DNA of 64,000 nt from contig NZ_JAFFJV010000004.1 in NCBI RefSeq assembly GCF_016924645.1, positions 248,001 through 312,000 of the forward strand. Direction: 5' to 3'. Shown piece by piece: positions 14,664-22,738 of the stretch (its first letter is position 1; every line of letters begins with the position of its first letter). Both the position numbers and the translations under genes were made by a program. The notes under the pieces are model-generated. The model worked only from the letters and a program-made list of their open reading frames with translations. It made no database searches and was not told the origin of the DNA. Source of the DNA: Rufibacter psychrotolerans (GTDB lineage Bacteria > Bacteroidota > Bacteroidia > Cytophagales > Hymenobacteraceae).

Positions 14664-17537
14664 ATGTCAGAGTACGATTACCGATCCATTGAGCAGAAGT
14701 GGCAGCGCTTCTGGAGTGAGAACAAGACGTTCAAGACCGATATCAACCTAAGCAAACCCAAGTTTTACTCGCTGGACATGTTCCCGTATCCATCCGGGGC
14801 CGGTCTGCACGTAGGGCACCCGCTGGGCTACATCGCCTCTGACATCGTGAGCCGGTACAAGCGCCTCAAAGGCTTCAACGTGCTGCACCCAATGGGCTTC
14901 GACTCGTTTGGCTTGCCCGCTGAGCAGTACGCCATTCAGACGGGGCAGCACCCGGCCGTGACCACCAAGCAGAACATTGAGCGCTACATTGAGCAGCTGA
15001 ATAACCTGGGCTTCTCTTTTGACTGGGACCGCGAGGTACGCACCTCAGACCCCAGCTACTACAAGTGGACCCAGTGGATTTTCATGCAGTTGTTCAACAG
15101 CTGGTACAACTACGAAACTGACAAAGCCGAGCCTATTGAAACGCTGGTGGCCGAGTTCAAAATGCGCGGCAACACGCACGTGAACGCCGCCTGCGATGAG
15201 GACACCCCACATTTTACCGCCGATGCCTGGGCAAGACTTTCTGAAAAAGAACAGCAGGATTTGTTGCTGAAATATCGCCTGACCTTCTTATCTGAAGCTG
15301 TGGTGAACTGGTGCCCGCAATTAGGAACCGTTCTGGCGAATGACGAGGTAATTGGCGGCGTTTCTGAACGGGGAGGTTACCCGGTGGAGCGCAAACTCAT
15401 GAAGCAATGGATGATGCGCATCACGGCGTATGCCGAGCGTCTGTTGCAGGGCCTGGATACCATTGACTGGCCTGAACCAGTGAAGGAAATGCAGCGCAAC
15501 TGGATCGCGAAATCGGTGGGTGCTGAACTGCACTTCCCGCTGGACGGCCACGAGCACAAACACATCACCGTATTCACCACCCGCATTGACACCATCTATG
15601 GGGTAAGCTTTGTGGTACTGGCACCTGAGCACGAGTACGTGGAGGAAATCACCTCTGCAGAGCAACGCGCCGAAGTAGACGAATACGTGTCCTGGGCCAA
15701 GAACCGCTCTGAGCGCGACCGCATGTCTGACGTGAAAACCGTTACCGGGGTGTTCACCGGGGCTTACGCCGTAAACCCAATCTCCGGGGAGAAAATACCG
15801 GTCTGGATTGCCGACTACGTGCTGGCCGGGTATGGTACCGGTGCGGTAATGGCCGTTCCGGGACATGATACCCGCGATTACGCCTTCGCGAAGAAGTTCA
15901 ACCTGCCTATTCCGGAAGTGGTAGCCGGTGGTGATCTGAGCAAGGAAGCCTTTGCCGCCAAAGAAGGGAAAATCATCAACTCTGATTTCCTGAACGGCCT
16001 GGACGTGAAAGAGGCCATCAAAGCCGGTATTCAACGGGCCGAGGAACTAGGAGTTGGGAAAGCCCGCATCAACTACCGCATGCGTGATGCCGTGTTCGGT
16101 CGTCAGCGCTATTGGGGCGAGCCGGTGCCGGTGTATTACAAAGACGGAATCCCTGCCCTATTGGAAGAAAGCGAACTCCCGTTGGTACTGCCGGAGGTGG
16201 ATGCCTACCTGCCTACTGAAACCGGAGAACCGCCTTTGGGCCGCGCTCAGGATTGGAAATATCGCGGCGAGTATGAGTATGAACTAAGCACCATGCCTGG
16301 TTGGGCCGGCTCCAGCTGGTATTGGTACCGCTACATGGACCCTCAGAACGACCAGGAATTCGCCAGCAAAGAAGCCATTGACTACTGGCAGAACGTGGAC
16401 CTGTACATCGGGGGCTCTGAGCACGCCACCGGTCACCTCCTCTACTCCCGCTTCTGGAACAAGTTCCTCTTTGACCTGGGTCTGGTAAACCAGGACGAGC
16501 CGTTCAAGAAGCTAATCAACCAGGGCATGATCCAAGGACGTTCTAACTTTGTGTACCGATTAGTGGGATCAAACATTTTTGTTTCATTTAATATTTGGAA
16601 CGACATCAGAAAAGGTCTTTACAAGCCTTCTGAAGTAGAAAAAATAATTACTGATCATCTCGGGGACAACTATTTATTAGAGAACGGAATCAAAATTGGA
16701 GGTGAGATTCCATTTAGTATTCTCCACGTAGATGTAAATATTGTAGAGAACGACATACTGGATCTGGAGAAATTCAAAGCCTGGAGACCAGACTTTGCGG
16801 ATGCCGAGTTCATTCTGGAAGACGGCAAATACGTGGTGGGCGTAGAGATTGAGAAGATGTCCAAATCCAAGCACAACGTGGTGAACCCCGATGTGCTGGT
16901 AGAGGAATACGGCGCCGATACCCTGCGCATGTACGAAATGTTCCTGGGTCCTTTGGAGCAGTTCAAGCCCTGGAATACCAACGGCATGGACGGCGTGTAC
17001 AAGTTCCTGCGCCGTTTCTGGAAACTATTCTTTGATGAGCAAGGCAACTTCGCGGTGACGGACGAGCAACCCACCCCGGCCGAGCTGAAGTCGTTGCACA
17101 AGACCATCAAGAAAGTGGAGGAAGACATTGAGCGCTTCTCCTTCGGGACCAGCGTGAGCCAGTTCATGATCTGCGTGAACGAACTTACGGCCCTGAAAAC
17201 GAAGAAGCGTGCCATTCTGGAGCCTTTGACCGTGGTACTAGCCTCTTTCGCACCGCACATCACCGAGGAACTGTGGAGCAGATTAGGTCACAGTGAGAGC
17301 ATCACGTACGCCGCTTACCCAGAATGGAAAGAGGAATTTCTAACCGAGAGCACGTTTGACTACCCTATCTCGGTAAATGGTAAGGTGAAGACCAAACTCA
17401 CCTTTGACCTGAAAGCCTCTAAAGAAGACGTGGAGAAAGAAGTACTGGCGTCTGAAGCCGTTCAGAAATTGCTGGAAGGCAAACCGGTGAAAAAGGTGAT
17501 TGTGGTGCCAGGTAAAATTGTGAACGTAGTAGTATAG
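14664..17537 (+). CDS. leuS: leucyl-tRNA synthetase
   Basis: This 957-residue class I synthetase charges tRNA-Leu. The HIGH motif is HVGH at residues 49-52 and KMSKS is at 731-735. The editing domain is present, with TTRIDTIYG and [12 protein letters not shown]. The C-terminus ends in the usual VNGKVKTKL...[15 protein letters not shown] module. Unusually, the segment between GRSNFVYRL and ILHVDVNIV (about residues 635-690) is about 30 residues longer than I expect for Bacteroidota LeuRS. That stretch (about 16553-16755) is AT-rich inside an otherwise GC-rich gene. The gene is single and is followed by a long hairpin. Confidence 0.97.
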   Translation: MSEYDYRSIEQKWQRFWSENKTFKTDINLSKPKFYSLDMFPYPSGAGLHVGHPLGYIASDIVSRYKRLKGFNVLHPMGFDSFGLPAEQYAIQTGQHPAVTTKQNIERYIEQLNNLGFSFDWDREVRTSDPSYYKWTQWIFMQLFNSWYNYETDKAEPIETLVAEFKMRGNTHVNAACDEDTPHFTADAWARLSEKEQQDLLLKYRLTFLSEAVVNWCPQLGTVLANDEVIGGVSERGGYPVERKLMKQWMMRITAYAERLLQGLDTIDWPEPVKEMQRNWIAKSVGAELHFPLDGHEHKHITVFTTRIDTIYGVSFVVLAPEHEYVEEITSAEQRAEVDEYVSWAKNRSERDRMSDVKTVTGVFTGAYAVNPISGEKIPVWIADYVLAGYGTGAVMAVPGHDTRDYAFAKKFNLPIPEVVAGGDLSKEAFAAKEGKIINSDFLNGLDVKEAIKAGIQRAEELGVGKARINYRMRDAVFGRQRYWGEPVPVYYKDGIPALLEESELPLVLPEVDAYLPTETGEPPLGRAQDWKYRGEYEYELSTMPGWAGSSWYWYRYMDPQNDQEFASKEAIDYWQNVDLYIGGSEHATGHLLYSRFWNKFLFDLGLVNQDEPFKKLINQGMIQGRSNFVYRLVGSNIFVSFNIWNDIRKGLYKPSEVEKIITDHLGDNYLLENGIKIGGEIPFSILHVDVNIVENDILDLEKFKAWRPDFADAEFILEDGKYVVGVEIEKMSKSKHNVVNPDVLVEEYGADTLRMYEMFLGPLEQFKPWNTNGMDGVYKFLRRFWKLFFDEQGNFAVTDEQPTPAELKSLHKTIKKVEEDIERFSFGTSVSQFMICVNELTALKTKKRAILEPLTVVLASFAPHITEELWSRLGHSESITYAAYPEWKEEFLTESTFDYPISVNGKVKTKLTFDLKASKEDVEKEVLASEAVQKLLEGKPVKKVIVVPGKIVNVVV

Positions 17538-17538
17538 C

Positions 17539-17574
17539 GTTTCAGGCCTGTTTTGCAGAAAACAGCCTAAAAAG
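17539..17574. repeat. 36-bp dispersed palindrome copy
   Basis: It begins GTTTCAGGCCTGTTTTGC and ends ACAGCCTAAAAAG, directly after the leuS stop. Confidence 0.7.
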
Positions 17575-17631
17575 CCCCTAAAAGCAGCAGCCCGGTTCCT
17601 CTAGAGCCGGGCTGCTGCTTTTAGGGGCTTT
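17571..17631 (+). terminator. long terminator hairpin
   Basis: Perfect 25-bp arms run from AAAGCCCCTAAAAGCAGCAG to the mirrored CTGCTGCTTTTAGGGGCTTT. It may work in both directions. Confidence 0.8.
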
Positions 17632-17666
17632 GCACAATTTAAAGTTGTTTTACGTATATTCCCTCT

Positions 17667-17942
17667 ATGAACAAACGCTATGATATCCTGTTAGGGCTTG
17701 CTTTGCTGATAGCGGTGGGCACTGGCTACTTCTTCAATCAGAACAGATATTTTCATATCACTACCGGGGAAGAAATTTCCGAGGCAGTTTACCAGAACCT
17801 GGAGACGAAAGAAAAATGGAGGGTGGAATGGAATTTCAACTATGAAGCAGGCCTTACGGCCGGTATTGCCACCCTGGGAATTGGCCTGGTGCTACTTGGG
17901 GTAGTAGGTAAAAGTCGGAAGAAAGTATCCCGGGTAAGCTAA
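17667..17942 (+). CDS. small two-segment membrane protein
   Basis: The 91-residue product has a hydrophobic segment at 8-24 and another at about 64-80, joined by a polar, Glu/Trp-rich loop, with a basic tail (KSRKKVSRVS). I do not recognise the family. It stands alone after the leuS terminator and converges with the next gene. Confidence 0.65.
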   Translation: MNKRYDILLGLALLIAVGTGYFFNQNRYFHITTGEEISEAVYQNLETKEKWRVEWNFNYEAGLTAGIATLGIGLVLLGVVGKSRKKVSRVS

Positions 17943-17952
17943 CCCTGACTCT

Positions 17953-18309
17953 TCAACTGAAACCCAGTTCTACCCTTTGCTTCTTCGGCAATCCCGCTAC
18001 CACCAAGTCATAGGAATGGTCAATGAGTTCAGGCAATAACCCCATGGGCAGGAATGCCTCTGGATAAATAGTGTTCCAGTGCTTTTTGTTCATGTGGTAG
18101 CCTGGTTGGATGGCCGGGTATTGCTCCCGAAGCTCCACCGCCCGCTCAGGGTCACATTTCAGGTTCACGCCCTCAGCATAGTTGTTTAAGCTGCACATGG
18201 CGAACATCTTTCCGGCCACCTTGTAGACCAGATTATCTTCGCCAAAAGGCGTGGTTTCCTCCACGTGGGGTTTGGACAGGCAGTAGTCTCTGAATTCTTC
18301 TATGTTCAT
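17953..18309 (-). CDS. MmcQ/YjbR family protein
   Basis: From the ATG at 18309 the product has 118 residues; the open frame continues upstream, but MNIEEFRDYCLSKPHVEETTPFG (split as MNIEEFRDYCLS, KPHVEETTPFG) is the classic family start. The motif FGEDNLVYKVAGKMFAM and the C-terminal HSYDLVVAGLPKKQR also fit YjbR, a small CyaY-like fold with reported DNA-binding members. It is cytosolic and of unknown role. Confidence 0.88.
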   Translation of the reverse strand: MNIEEFRDYCLSKPHVEETTPFGEDNLVYKVAGKMFAMCSLNNYAEGVNLKCDPERAVELREQYPAIQPGYHMNKKHWNTIYPEAFLPMGLLPELIDHSYDLVVAGLPKKQRVELGFS

Positions 18310-18324
18310 GGCTGCCAAGGTATA

Positions 18325-18358
18325 GAAAAAGAAAAGCCTGCCCAAACGGACAGGCTTT
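18325..18358 (-). terminator. terminator of the ispG/DUF6728 unit
   Basis: Read leftward, AAAGCCTG / CAGGCTTT arms are followed by TCTTTTTC. Confidence 0.7.
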
Positions 18359-18382
18359 AAGTATAACTATGGACAGTGCCTC

Positions 18383-18553
18383 TTAGCGAAGCATCAGTTT
18401 AATGATCAGGTACACCAGGCCGCACAGGAACATCAGCATAGAGATTTTGTTGATGGTGTGCATGGTGCGCAAGTTGAAATTAGTTTTGCGGTTAGGGTCC
18501 TTCTTACGGAAGAAGTACGTTGCCACTTCGGAGAAATCAAAAAGACCTTTCAT
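18383..18553 (-). CDS. small membrane protein, DUF6728-like
   Basis: This short gene of 56 codons reads MKGLFDFSEVATYFFRKKD, then PNRKTNFNLRTMHTINKIS, then a single membrane segment MLMFLCGLVYLIIKLMLR. The pattern YFF-K..-FNLR-MH-INK-S plus one membrane helix matches small Bacteroidota proteins I remember as DUF6728. It lies 90 bases downstream of ispG in the same direction, and a terminator follows. Confidence 0.75.
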   Translation of the reverse strand: MKGLFDFSEVATYFFRKKDPNRKTNFNLRTMHTINKISMLMFLCGLVYLIIKLMLR

Positions 18554-18643
18554 GTTTGGATTTATCAGCGGTTAGTTTCGTCTGCTTATCTATGTAACAG
18601 AGTTAGAGGGAGAAAGATTTACGTTTATCAGAATAATTTAGGC

Positions 18644-20647
18644 TTATTCTCCCACTCCAACCGGCTCAATCCAGTTTCCGTCTTCCCTGATCAGCTCAAT
18701 CAATTCATCTACGGCACGCTCTTCGGGCACCGATTTTTTGATCACCTGTTGCCCGCGGTACAGCGCGATTTTACCCTTTCCTACGCCCACGTAGCCATAA
18801 TCGGCATCGGCCATTTCGCCGGGTCCGTTCACAATACAACCCATGATGCCAATCTTCACGCCTTTCAGATGGTCGGTGCGCTTGCGGATCATGGCGGTGG
18901 TTTCCTGCAGGTCAAATAACGTACGGCCGCAGCTTGGGCAACTGATGTACTCGGTTTTGCTCATGCGCGTGCGGGCGGCCTGCAGAATCCCGAAGGCCAG
19001 TTTGTTCAGACCTTCCAGGGTGTAGCCCCACTCCTCTTTGGTGCGGTAACTCAGGTCCTGGGTGCTGAGCAAAACGCCATCGCCGAATCCGTCAATGAGC
19101 AGTCCTCCCACGTCGGTGGCGGCGTAGAGCTGCTCATCGGTGAGGTCTTCGTACGAGCGCTTGATGATAACCGGCACCGGTTGTTCCTGGTTCATGAGCC
19201 GGATAAAGGCTTTGCGTTGCTCCGGCATGGCGTGCTCGTTCTCCGTTTCCAGAATCAGAACCACGTCCGGCCGGTTATGCAGTGTTTCTATGAAATCATT
19301 GGTTAACTGCCCCAATGACACCTGCACAAAGTTAAGCTGCGGGTGCCAGGTATCGGCGGTTTCAAACTGCACGGTGGTGTACAGAGGATAACGCTCCTCC
19401 CGTTTCTCCGCTTCCAGCCAATCGGTATAATCTACTATTTCCTTCAAGCCGTTGGGCAACATGAACGGGATTGGGGTGCTGCCGGTGTACACGTAGTCAG
19501 CGCCCTGATCGGTCATGTGGAATTTATCCAGCGAAGGCGAATAAATGTGCCCTACCGGGCGGAGGTCTTCATACGTGATCTGCTCCAGGCGGCTCAGATC
19601 GGCCACTACCCTGGGTACGTTGTGCCCGCCCAGGTTCAGCACCTCGCGGGTTTCGCGGCGGTGGTACTGGAACGGGTTGTACGGCAGGTGGCAGATAGGC
19701 TTGATAGGCGTATGTCCGGCCCGGGTGGCATACCGATCAATCAGCATTTTGGCCACCGGTGCTTCCAGTTCAGGCGCCTCGGTGAGGGAAACCCGCACCG
19801 TATCGCCCAGTCCGTCTTCCAGCAGCGTACCAATCCCAACGGCCGATTTCACGCGACCGTCCTCGCCTTCGCCGGCTTCGGTCACGCCCAGGTGCAAGGG
19901 ATACGGCTGTAATCCTTCTTCCTCCAGCTTCTGCACCAGCAAACGGTAGGCCTGCACCATCACCTGCGTGTTAGAGGCTTTCATGGAAAGCACTACGTCA
20001 TAGTAGTTCAGGTCTTCACAGATGCGCAGGAACTCCAGGGCGCTTTCTACCATGCCCAGCGGGGTGTCGCCGTAGCGGCTCAAAATGCGGTCAGACAAGG
20101 ACCCGTGATTGGTGCCAATGCGCATGGCCGTGCCGTACTCTTTACAGATGTTCACCAAAGGTGTGAACCGTTCGCGGATGCGGTCCAGCTCGGCCTGGTA
20201 GGTGGCATCGGTGTATTCTATGGTCTGGAATCTCTTTTTATCGGCGTAATTGCCGGGGTTCACGCGCACCTTCTCCACCAGGCGGGCGGCCAGTTCGGCG
20301 GCGTTGGGCGTGAAGTGAATATCGGCGATCAGGGGTACGTGGTAGCCTCGGGCCCGAAGCTCCTTTTTAATGTTGCCCAGGTTTTCAGCCTCTTTTACGC
20401 TGGGAGCCGTAATGCGCACGTACTCACAACCGGCCTCCACCATTCTAATCACCTGCTCCACAGAACCCAAGGTATCCATGGTGTCTACAGTGGTCATGGA
20501 TTGCACCCTGATGGGATTGGTGCCACCCAGGGCGATGTCGCCAATGCGGACTTCGCGGCTGAGGCGACGGGTATAGTTTGTCAGGCTGGGGCAGTAAATA
20601 CCCTCCAGCTTTCCAGAGGTTGTATTCATGGGAAAAGGGGTCTCCAT
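18644..20647 (-). CDS. ispG: 4-hydroxy-3-methylbut-2-enyl-diphosphate synthase, long form
   Basis: IspG (GcpE) catalyses the reductive ring opening of MEcPP to HMBPP in the MEP isoprenoid pathway, using a [4Fe-4S] cluster. At 667 residues it is the long form with an extra central domain between the TIM barrel and the cluster domain, as in Chlamydia, plants and Bacteroidota. The cluster cysteines are C570 and C573 (CPSCG) and C604 (GIMGCIVNGPGE). The barrel begins IRVQSMTTVDTMDT. An internal start at MNTTSGKL (residue 7) is also possible. Confidence 0.96.
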   Translation of the reverse strand: METPFPMNTTSGKLEGIYCPSLTNYTRRLSREVRIGDIALGGTNPIRVQSMTTVDTMDTLGSVEQVIRMVEAGCEYVRITAPSVKEAENLGNIKKELRARGYHVPLIADIHFTPNAAELAARLVEKVRVNPGNYADKKRFQTIEYTDATYQAELDRIRERFTPLVNICKEYGTAMRIGTNHGSLSDRILSRYGDTPLGMVESALEFLRICEDLNYYDVVLSMKASNTQVMVQAYRLLVQKLEEEGLQPYPLHLGVTEAGEGEDGRVKSAVGIGTLLEDGLGDTVRVSLTEAPELEAPVAKMLIDRYATRAGHTPIKPICHLPYNPFQYHRRETREVLNLGGHNVPRVVADLSRLEQITYEDLRPVGHIYSPSLDKFHMTDQGADYVYTGSTPIPFMLPNGLKEIVDYTDWLEAEKREERYPLYTTVQFETADTWHPQLNFVQVSLGQLTNDFIETLHNRPDVVLILETENEHAMPEQRKAFIRLMNQEQPVPVIIKRSYEDLTDEQLYAATDVGGLLIDGFGDGVLLSTQDLSYRTKEEWGYTLEGLNKLAFGILQAARTRMSKTEYISCPSCGRTLFDLQETTAMIRKRTDHLKGVKIGIMGCIVNGPGEMADADYGYVGVGKGKIALYRGQQVIKKSVPEERAVDELIELIREDGNWIEPVGVGE

Positions 20648-20959
20648 AGTTGGTTAACCGTGGGCCAAACCGGTTTGTTCAGCCTAATTTTTGTAAAAAT
20701 ACTATATTTTTCGGGCTGCCTGAAGCCTTGCGGCTTTATCTTGAGCAAAAGCCAGCTGGCGCCCTCCCTGGCGTCTGTAACGGTGGAGGCTTTCTGCGGG
20801 CGGGGCTTCCGCTTCCAGCCCAAGCTAAACTACAGAGGCATAGCCTGTAAGCATAGATTGGAGCAATTCTGGGGCCAAATCCTGAATTGCAGTTTAAACA
20901 GATGCAGAAACACAGCACTCCTCCTTGCGTACACCTATTATGTTAACAATGTACTAGCC
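20648..20959. other. intergenic region without a supported gene
   Basis: This divergent region between ispG and the gene at 20960 must hold both promoters. I see no clear -7 box or repeat. The long rightward open frame that enters from 20105 is antisense to ispG and is not a gene. Confidence 0.5.
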
Positions 20960-21442
20960 ATGCCACTACTGTTCACATCCCAAAGCCAGCGCCAGGCGGC
21001 CAGCTTACTCCGCAAAGAGGGAGTGCCCGCCCCGCAACTGCCCCAGACCATTCAACTTGCCCGCCAGACCGCCGAAACCTGGCTGCACCAGGAAATTGAG
21101 CAGGGAAACCTGCCCCTGGTGATTGAAATGGTGAAAAACAAGTTTCCGGAGAGCAGCGCCCACTTGCTGATGGAAGAACTGCGGGACCTGCTGGTGGCCA
21201 AGTTCATCGTTCGGCTGAACTTTGACTACCACCTGGCCCGAAGCGCGGCCTCCATTGTACTGCCCTACGTGATGAAAAGGTCGGTGGAGCACCTGCAGCA
21301 AAATCCCCAGTTCAATACCTGGTGGGAAAACCTGAACCTGCGCCGCCACTTCCCTTCCCGCGAGGACCTCAGAAACCGGTTCAGAAACGTGGGCCAGAGC
21401 ATCACCGGCAACTCTGCCCCAGACAATTCGGCGTTTGCTTAA
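20960..21442 (+). CDS. hypothetical protein, paralogue A of a pair
   Basis: From the ATG at 20960 the product has 160 residues, is basic and has no signal peptide. I do not recognise it. It is clearly homologous to the product of 22017-22493 over most of its length. The shared pattern is LPQTIQLAR.T...WL..E...GN, a helix-rich middle, LLP.V.KR....L..NP....WW, then a basic R..P segment and VGQ near the end. The pair flanks a leftward gene. Confidence 0.75.
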   Translation: MPLLFTSQSQRQAASLLRKEGVPAPQLPQTIQLARQTAETWLHQEIEQGNLPLVIEMVKNKFPESSAHLLMEELRDLLVAKFIVRLNFDYHLARSAASIVLPYVMKRSVEHLQQNPQFNTWWENLNLRRHFPSREDLRNRFRNVGQSITGNSAPDNSAFA

Positions 21443-21446
21443 GCCC

Positions 21447-21482
21447 GTTTCTGGGTCGTTTTGCGGAAAACGGGACTAAAAC
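21447..21482. repeat. 36-bp dispersed palindrome copy
   Basis: It begins GTTTCTGGGTCGTTTTGC and ends CGGGACTAAAAC. Confidence 0.7.
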
Positions 21483-21523
21483 CCAGCCTTCCGCGCCCCG
21501 CAGGCCAGGGTATTCCTCTGGCC

Positions 21524-21898
21524 TTATTCTTTTTCTGGGTCCGTCTTCCTGAGCAGCGGGTCTTCCGTGGGGGCGTTGGCCTCGCCCTGCTCCTTCAGGC
21601 GGTCAATGCGGTCGGCAATGCGGTCATGGATCTGCTCGTCTTTGAGGTACGTGCGTTGGTCCAGTGCAAAATCTGAGGGGTTCAGCTCCCGGGCCAGCTC
21701 GTGCAGCTGGAAAATGTAGGTATCTATGCGGTTGATGGCCTCTGACACAAACGCAGAGGCGCGGTCATTTTCCTCCGAGAGGCCTTCTTTCACCTCCTCG
21801 GCCAGCCTGATTTCCTGCTGAATGAGGTGAGCCGGCTCACTGCCTAGCAGGCGTTCCTGCTCCAGGCGTTTCTTGAATTGGGGAATGTCAAAGTCCAT
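21524..21898 (-). CDS. hypothetical helical protein
   Basis: From the ATG at 21898 (MDFDIPQFKKRLEQERLLG) the product has 124 residues; a further upstream start at 22018 would add a non-homologous-looking tail into the next promoter. It is highly charged and all-helical (EEVKEGLSEENDRASAFVSEA, split as EEVKEGLSEEND, RASAFVSEA), with no membrane segment. I do not recognise the family. It lies between two rightward paralogues. Confidence 0.65.
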   Translation of the reverse strand: MDFDIPQFKKRLEQERLLGSEPAHLIQQEIRLAEEVKEGLSEENDRASAFVSEAINRIDTYIFQLHELARELNPSDFALDQRTYLKDEQIHDRIADRIDRLKEQGEANAPTEDPLLRKTDPEKE

Positions 21899-22016
21899 GG
21901 GCGGGGTGCCGGGCAACGGCTTTTTAAGGCAATACGGCCCGGCCGGCGCGGGGTTATGGCTGCCCCAAAACCTTTCTGCCCCAGGGTACGTAGCCACCTT
22001 ATTAAACCCTTTTGTC

Positions 22017-22493
22017 ATGCCAGTTCCTTTTTTGCAGAGAAGCCACGTGTTTTGCGCCCAGTTGTTGCACCGGGCAGGATTAACCGTTCACCAGATTCCG
22101 GAAGCCGTACAGGTAGCCCGGGAAACGGTGGAGGGATGGCTGCAGCGGGAACTGGACCGCGGCAACGCCCAGCAGGTGCTGCAGGTGCTCAAGGGCCAGA
22201 TCACCGACAAAGCCCCCCAACTCCTGTTCGACAAGCTGAAGGACATGCTCTTGCTCAAGCTCATGCTGCGGCTGGGCATCAAAGGCGCCCTGGCCACCAA
22301 CATTGCCACCCTGCTCCTGCCCTTCGTCCTGAAACGCGTCTACGACCTGGCCCGGCAAAACCCCAAGATGCAGGCCTGGTGGCGGGAACAGGAATGGCGG
22401 CAGCGCGTGCCCACCGTGGAGAAAGTAAAAGCGAAACTGCTGGACGTGGGCCAAACCCTCAAGCCTAACCGCCAAAGAACCAAACGCGCCTAG
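22017..22493 (+). CDS. hypothetical protein, paralogue B of a pair
   Basis: The 158-residue product starts at ATG 22017; the open frame extends upstream to 21873, but that part overlaps the leftward gene and lacks similarity to paralogue A. It matches the protein at 20960: IPEAVQVARETVEGWLQRE (compare LPQTIQLARQTAETWLHQE), LLLPFVLKRVYDLARQNP, WW, and VGQTLK. The tail is basic. It may bind nucleic acid, but that is only a guess from charge. Confidence 0.75.
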   Translation: MPVPFLQRSHVFCAQLLHRAGLTVHQIPEAVQVARETVEGWLQRELDRGNAQQVLQVLKGQITDKAPQLLFDKLKDMLLLKLMLRLGIKGALATNIATLLLPFVLKRVYDLARQNPKMQAWWREQEWRQRVPTVEKVKAKLLDVGQTLKPNRQRTKRA

Positions 22494-22651
22494 GAGAGTT
22501 TCCTTTCGGCTAGCTTCCATCTCCAGGAACGGGTTTAGGATAACAGGCGGTACACCTGTAAACTGCCACAAATACTCCTTTTCAAGAGGAAACTCCAGAA
22601 CTATCAGGTATTGGCCCGGCCGATTTGCAGGTATTTTTCTGCTAGCGCCCC

Positions 22652-22687
22652 ATTTTGGGGCTATTTTCCTGAAAAAGGCCCAAAAAC
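22652..22687. repeat. 36-bp dispersed palindrome copy
   Basis: It begins ATTTTGGGGCTATTTTCC and ends GGCCCAAAAAC. Confidence 0.75.
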
Positions 22688-22727
22688 AAGAAAGCCCCTG
22701 CTACCAGCAGAGGCTTTCTTGTTTTGA
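22685..22727. terminator. bidirectional terminator hairpin
   Basis: AACAAGAAAGCC / GGCTTTCTTGTT arms lie between the converging paralogue B and glutamine synthetase genes. Confidence 0.75.
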
Positions 22728-22738
22728 GATGAATCCCC

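Noticed and set aside
16553..16755. Frameshift or assembly error in leuS
   Set aside because: The frame stays open through the AT-rich stretch and resumes with the conserved HVDVNIV and FKAWRP motifs.
20105..20959. Long rightward open frame leading into the gene at 20960
   Set aside because: It is antisense to ispG, whose Fe-S and barrel motifs are intact; only the part from ATG 20960 resembles the paralogue at 22017.
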